In this document: piece after piece, positions 5,321-7,895 of the stretch | Numbering within the stretch: position 1 is the first letter of the stretch | How the letters are laid out: each line of letters begins with the position of its first letter | Origin: Eubacteriales Family XIII. Incertae Sedis bacterium | GTDB lineage: Bacteria; Bacillota_A; Clostridia; Peptostreptococcales; Anaerovoracaceae | Length of the DNA stretch: 7,895 bases | Assembly (NCBI GenBank): GCA_031280075.1 | Contig: JAITHG010000095.1 | Location: 1 to 7,895, forward strand | Direction: 5' to 3' | The notes under the pieces: model-generated | The model's database searches: none | What the model was told of the DNA's origin: nothing | Seen by the model: only the letters and a program-made list of their open reading frames with translations | Program-made: the position numbers and the translations under genes

Positions 5321-7078
5321 ATGAGCGTAGGCGGAGACACATTGAACGGCGCTGGAAGCGCGGGCGGCATTCCCGCCCTGAAGAAAAACAAGATGGGCAT
5401 GTGGACTGTGGCATTCATGATTTTCTGCCTCTGCGCCGGGGGTTGCTTCGGCATAGAGGAGATGATTTCGAGCTGCGGGCCGGGCATGACCATCGCCCTG
5501 CTGCTGATCATCCCGATCGTTTACGGCTACCCGGTGGGGCTCGTCTGTGCGGAGCTCGGGTCAGCCATGCCGGATGAGGGCGGGTTTTATGTCTGGCCCA
5601 AGAAGGCATTCGGCGAGTTTTGGGGCTTTCAGGCAGGATGGTGGCGCACGGTGGCGACCTATATCGACAACACGCTGTACGTCATCCTGGGCGGCGCCTA
5701 CGTGAGCGTCGCCTTCGACCTTGACCCAACCGCCGACTACCTCGCGAAGGTCGGCATGATCACCCTCTTCATCATCATCAACCTCAAGGGGCTGCGGGAG
5801 GTCGGCTTTTTGAGCAGCGTGCTCGCGGTGCTCGTCCTCTTGGCGTTCACGCTCGTCGCGGTGGTCGGCGTGCTGCACTGGCAGTTCAACCCCGTGACCC
5901 CCTTCCTGCCGCCGGGCAGCGGATTTGCCGAGACGCTCGGCACGGGGCTGGCCATCGCGATGTGGTGCTACTGCGGCTACGAGTCCATGTCCTCGCTGGC
6001 AGGCGAGATGGAAAACCCGCAGGTCATCCCGAAGGCGCTCATCATCGCGATTCCCGCGATTGCCTTCATTTATGTCATCCCTACCCTGGCGGGCGTCGCC
6101 TCCCTCGGGCACTGGGACGAGTGGTCGCCGGACGGGGGCTACACCTACTCCATGGTGCTGACGCAGTACGTATCCCCGGTCTTCGGTGTCATCTTCGCCT
6201 TCGTCGCCGTAGCCGCCAACCTCGGCATCTACAACTCCTATGTCGCCTCGGGCTCGCGCGGCTTCTTCGTGCTCGCGGAGGACAACCTCGCGCCGAAGGT
6301 GCTGACGAAGCTCGGGAAGAAATCCGGCGTGCCCTGGGTGGCCATCATCCTCATGGGCATCACGAACGCCATCCTCTGCCGCTTCGCTTTCGAGATGGTC
6401 GTGGTCATCGACGTGTTCGTCTACATGTTCTCGCAGGCGCTCATGATGTTCGCCGCCATGAAGCTGCGCAAGACGATGCCGGAACGCCAGAAGGGAACCT
6501 TCCGCATCCCGCTCGGGGACAAGGGGCTCGCCGTTCTTTGCATCGTTCCGGTCATCGTCATGGTCGTCGCCCTCTACATCAACGGGACGGACTATTTCAT
6601 CGGCGGCATCGTCGGCGTGCTCTCCGGTCCCATCGCCTACGTCATCTTTAAGTGGGCGTACAAGGGGCTGTGGAAAAAAGAGCCGAAGGCTTATCCGCTC
6701 AACCGCAAGACGCGCCTCGGCGTGCACGACCTCCGGCACATCTCGGACATGCTGTTCATCATCGCGGCCGTCGCAGCCATAGGCGCCATCTTCCTGCCTT
6801 GGTACGAGGACAGCTGGGGGCAGTGGGCGAACGGCTACCTCGCGGGCGACCCGTCCGAGTGGGCAGGGCTCGACGCGAGCGAATACACCGAGACTGCGGA
6901 CGGGGTCTGGATCAAGGGCTATTATGAATCGATGTACGGCGTGCGGGACATCTTCGGGACGTTTGTCACCGCCATCCGAGTCAGCGTGCCTGTTTGCGCC
7001 GTCCTCGCCCTGCTGCTGCGCATCGCAGACCGGCGCGTGCAGCGCCACGGAGTCCTGGACAGCGCCGAGCAGGCGTGA
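5321..7078 (+). CDS. APC-superfamily permease, probable methylamine transporter, with C-terminal extension
   Basis: This encodes a 585-residue inner-membrane transporter. ATG 5321 is chosen because AAGGAGG ends six bases upstream; it follows the corrinoid gene by 28 bases, so it is in the same operon. The first ~465 residues show about 12 hydrophobic segments (for example ~26-43, 56-78, 160-183, 237-260, 289-311, 425-442). They carry the APC pattern of an early glycine-rich helix (CLCAGGCFGIEEMI), a conserved PDEGGFYVWPKKAFGEFWGFQAGWW loop (~84-108) and GYESMSSLAGEMENPQ in the middle. Family relatives transport amino acids or amines; tri- or dimethylamine import is inferred from the operon. 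The ~120 C-terminal residues are unusual: basic segment, one membrane helix (~497-514), an acidic loop rich in Trp and Tyr, then a last helix (~563-578) and a basic tail. An amino acid or betaine substrate is the main alternative. Confidence 0.88.
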   Translation: MSVGGDTLNGAGSAGGIPALKKNKMGMWTVAFMIFCLCAGGCFGIEEMISSCGPGMTIALLLIIPIVYGYPVGLVCAELGSAMPDEGGFYVWPKKAFGEFWGFQAGWWRTVATYIDNTLYVILGGAYVSVAFDLDPTADYLAKVGMITLFIIINLKGLREVGFLSSVLAVLVLLAFTLVAVVGVLHWQFNPVTPFLPPGSGFAETLGTGLAIAMWCYCGYESMSSLAGEMENPQVIPKALIIAIPAIAFIYVIPTLAGVASLGHWDEWSPDGGYTYSMVLTQYVSPVFGVIFAFVAVAANLGIYNSYVASGSRGFFVLAEDNLAPKVLTKLGKKSGVPWVAIILMGITNAILCRFAFEMVVVIDVFVYMFSQALMMFAAMKLRKTMPERQKGTFRIPLGDKGLAVLCIVPVIVMVVALYINGTDYFIGGIVGVLSGPIAYVIFKWAYKGLWKKEPKAYPLNRKTRLGVHDLRHISDMLFIIAAVAAIGAIFLPWYEDSWGQWANGYLAGDPSEWAGLDASEYTETADGVWIKGYYESMYGVRDIFGTFVTAIRVSVPVCAVLALLLRIADRRVQRHGVLDSAEQA

Positions 7079-7094
7079 GGCGATGCGGGCGCTG
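7060..7094 (+). other. Weak stem-loop spanning the permease stop codon
   Basis: CAGCGCC (7060-7066) is complementary to GGCGCTG (7088-7094), a 7-base GC-rich stem with a 21-base loop containing the permease TGA. No T run follows, so it is not a standard intrinsic terminator. It could slow decay or partly reduce readthrough into the next gene. The evidence is only the complementarity. Confidence 0.25.
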
Positions 7095-7191
7095 GGGGTG
7101 GATTGCTCGTGTGACGAGGTTGTTCGGGTAAACGATTGTCGGAAGCTGCTGGCCGCGACGACAGGCGGCGACTTGGAAGGAAGGTGAATCC

Positions 7192-7895
7192 ATGGAACTC
7201 AATCTGCGCGCGCTGACGGAGGAAGAGGTGCTCCTCGTCCACGAGCGGACGCTTCGGATCCTGAAGGAGGCGGGCATCAGCGTCAAGAGCGAGAAGGCGC
7301 TCGACATCCTCGTGCAGGGCGGGGCAAAAATCCTGCGGGACGACATCGTCTCCATTTCGGAGGACATGGTCATGGATGCCCTGTGGACGGCGCCGAAGTC
7401 CTATGTCCTGGGGGCGCGCAACCCCATCTACGACCTGCCGGTTCCGACGACGGAGACGCGCTACGGGGTGGACGGTGTCGCGCCGACCATCCGCGACCTT
7501 GACACGGGCGAGGTGCGGGACTCCACGAAGCAGGATGTCTACAACATCGGACGCGTCTTCCAGAAGCTCAGCCTCGGCTCTGTCGCCTGGACGGGCTGCT
7601 CCGCGCTCGACATGCCGCCCGGCACGCACAGCCTGCACGAGTTTGCCGCGATCCTCGCGGGCACGTCGAAGCATGTGCAGTTTGAGCTGCGGCAGGAGGG
7701 GGAGGCGCAGTATGCTGTCGAGATCCTGAAAACCGTGCTCGGTTCCGAGGATGCGGTGCGCTCGCGCAAGATCGCCTCCGTGCTGTTCTGCCCGATTTCG
7801 CCCCTGACGCTCGACGACAGCATGCTCGATGCCTACCTCGCGCTGGCGGAGTACGGCGTGCCCGTCAACGTCTACCCCTGCCCGATCATCGGCAT
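7192..7895 (+). CDS. MttB-superfamily methyltransferase, second copy (5' part, runs off the window)
   Basis: Visible are 234 residues of a protein that would normally be about 480 long. ATG 7192 follows a purine-rich ribosome site (GGAAGGAAGG, 7175-7184) seven bases upstream, 113 bases after the permease. The sequence has the MttB-superfamily layout: an N-terminal segment (EEEVLLVHERTLRILKEAGI), then VSISEDMVMDALWTAPKSYVLGARNP, YGVDGVAPTIRDLDTGEVR and CPISPLTLDD. It is clearly different from the mttB upstream. The superfamily includes true pyrrolysine trimethylamine enzymes and many members without Pyl acting on glycine betaine, proline betaine, carnitine or related compounds. The diagnostic site, expected around residue 320-335, is beyond the window, so the substrate cannot be assigned. 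No TAG occurs in frame in the visible part. Position in the operon suggests a related methylated amine. Confidence 0.88.
   Translation, partial: MELNLRALTEEEVLLVHERTLRILKEAGISVKSEKALDILVQGGAKILRDDIVSISEDMVMDALWTAPKSYVLGARNPIYDLPVPTTETRYGVDGVAPTIRDLDTGEVRDSTKQDVYNIGRVFQKLSLGSVAWTGCSALDMPPGTHSLHEFAAILAGTSKHVQFELRQEGEAQYAVEILKTVLGSEDAVRSRKIASVLFCPISPLTLDDSMLDAYLALAEYGVPVNVYPCPIIG

Noticed and set aside
7083..7187. 34-codon reading frame between permease and the second MttB-family gene
   Set aside because: The start has only a weak GAGG two bases upstream, and the product is not recognisable. I cannot support it as a gene, though it ends just before the next start and could act in coupling.
1..7895. 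CRISPR array, insertion sequence, integrase or attachment site
   Set aside because: No regularly spaced repeats, transposase-like frames or terminal inverted repeats are visible; the repeats present are short and local.

Overview
The window looks like a methylamine-utilisation locus from a GC-rich anaerobic bacterium that decodes UAG as pyrrolysine (Pyl). Two adjacent methyltransferase genes, for dimethylamine (mtbB) and trimethylamine (mttB), are each interrupted by one in-frame TAG at the position where their families carry the catalytic pyrrolysine. An annotation using only the standard code would split each into two fragments. The divergent AraC-family regulator, strong AAGGAGG ribosome-binding sites and GC-rich third codon positions point to a bacterium rather than a methanogenic archaeon. 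Anaerobic Firmicutes, Coriobacteriia or a deltaproteobacterial relative are possible, but I cannot place it from this window.

Layout: (1) 1-195 is the 3' end of an unrecognised gene. (2) 307-1281, minus strand, is an AraC-type regulator whose stop codon is also TAG. (3) 1282-1626 is a 345-base divergent control region. It holds a good sigma-70-type promoter for the regulator, an AT-rich palindrome, three spaced CGCAAG repeats that look like AraC-family half-sites, and a leader with three consecutive hairpins before mtbB. (4) 1627-3036 is mtbB (Pyl at 2677-2679). (5) 3033-4502 is mttB (Pyl at 3999-4001), overlapping mtbB by 4 bases and ending in a TAG that must act as a stop. (6) 4503-4650 is a purine-rich, low-complexity spacer containing four more TAG triplets and no TAA or TGA. 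(7) 4651-5292 is the cognate corrinoid protein. (8) 5321-7078 is an APC-superfamily permease with an unusual C-terminal extension. (9) 7192 to the window end is the start of a second MttB-superfamily methyltransferase.

Inferred pathway: the permease imports methylated amines. MttB and MtbB demethylate trimethylamine and dimethylamine in turn and load the methyl group onto the Co(I) corrinoid of the single MttC/MtbC-like protein. A methylcorrinoid:acceptor methyltransferase not present here (probably to tetrahydrofolate in a bacterium) would take the methyl group onward. The pyl genes (pylT, pylS, pylBCD), a corrinoid-reactivating RamA-like protein and a monomethylamine methyltransferase are not in the window.

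The most interesting point is the double meaning of UAG within one transcript. It is read as Pyl twice and must terminate once, and the same downstream bases (GGG) follow one sense UAG and the terminal UAG.
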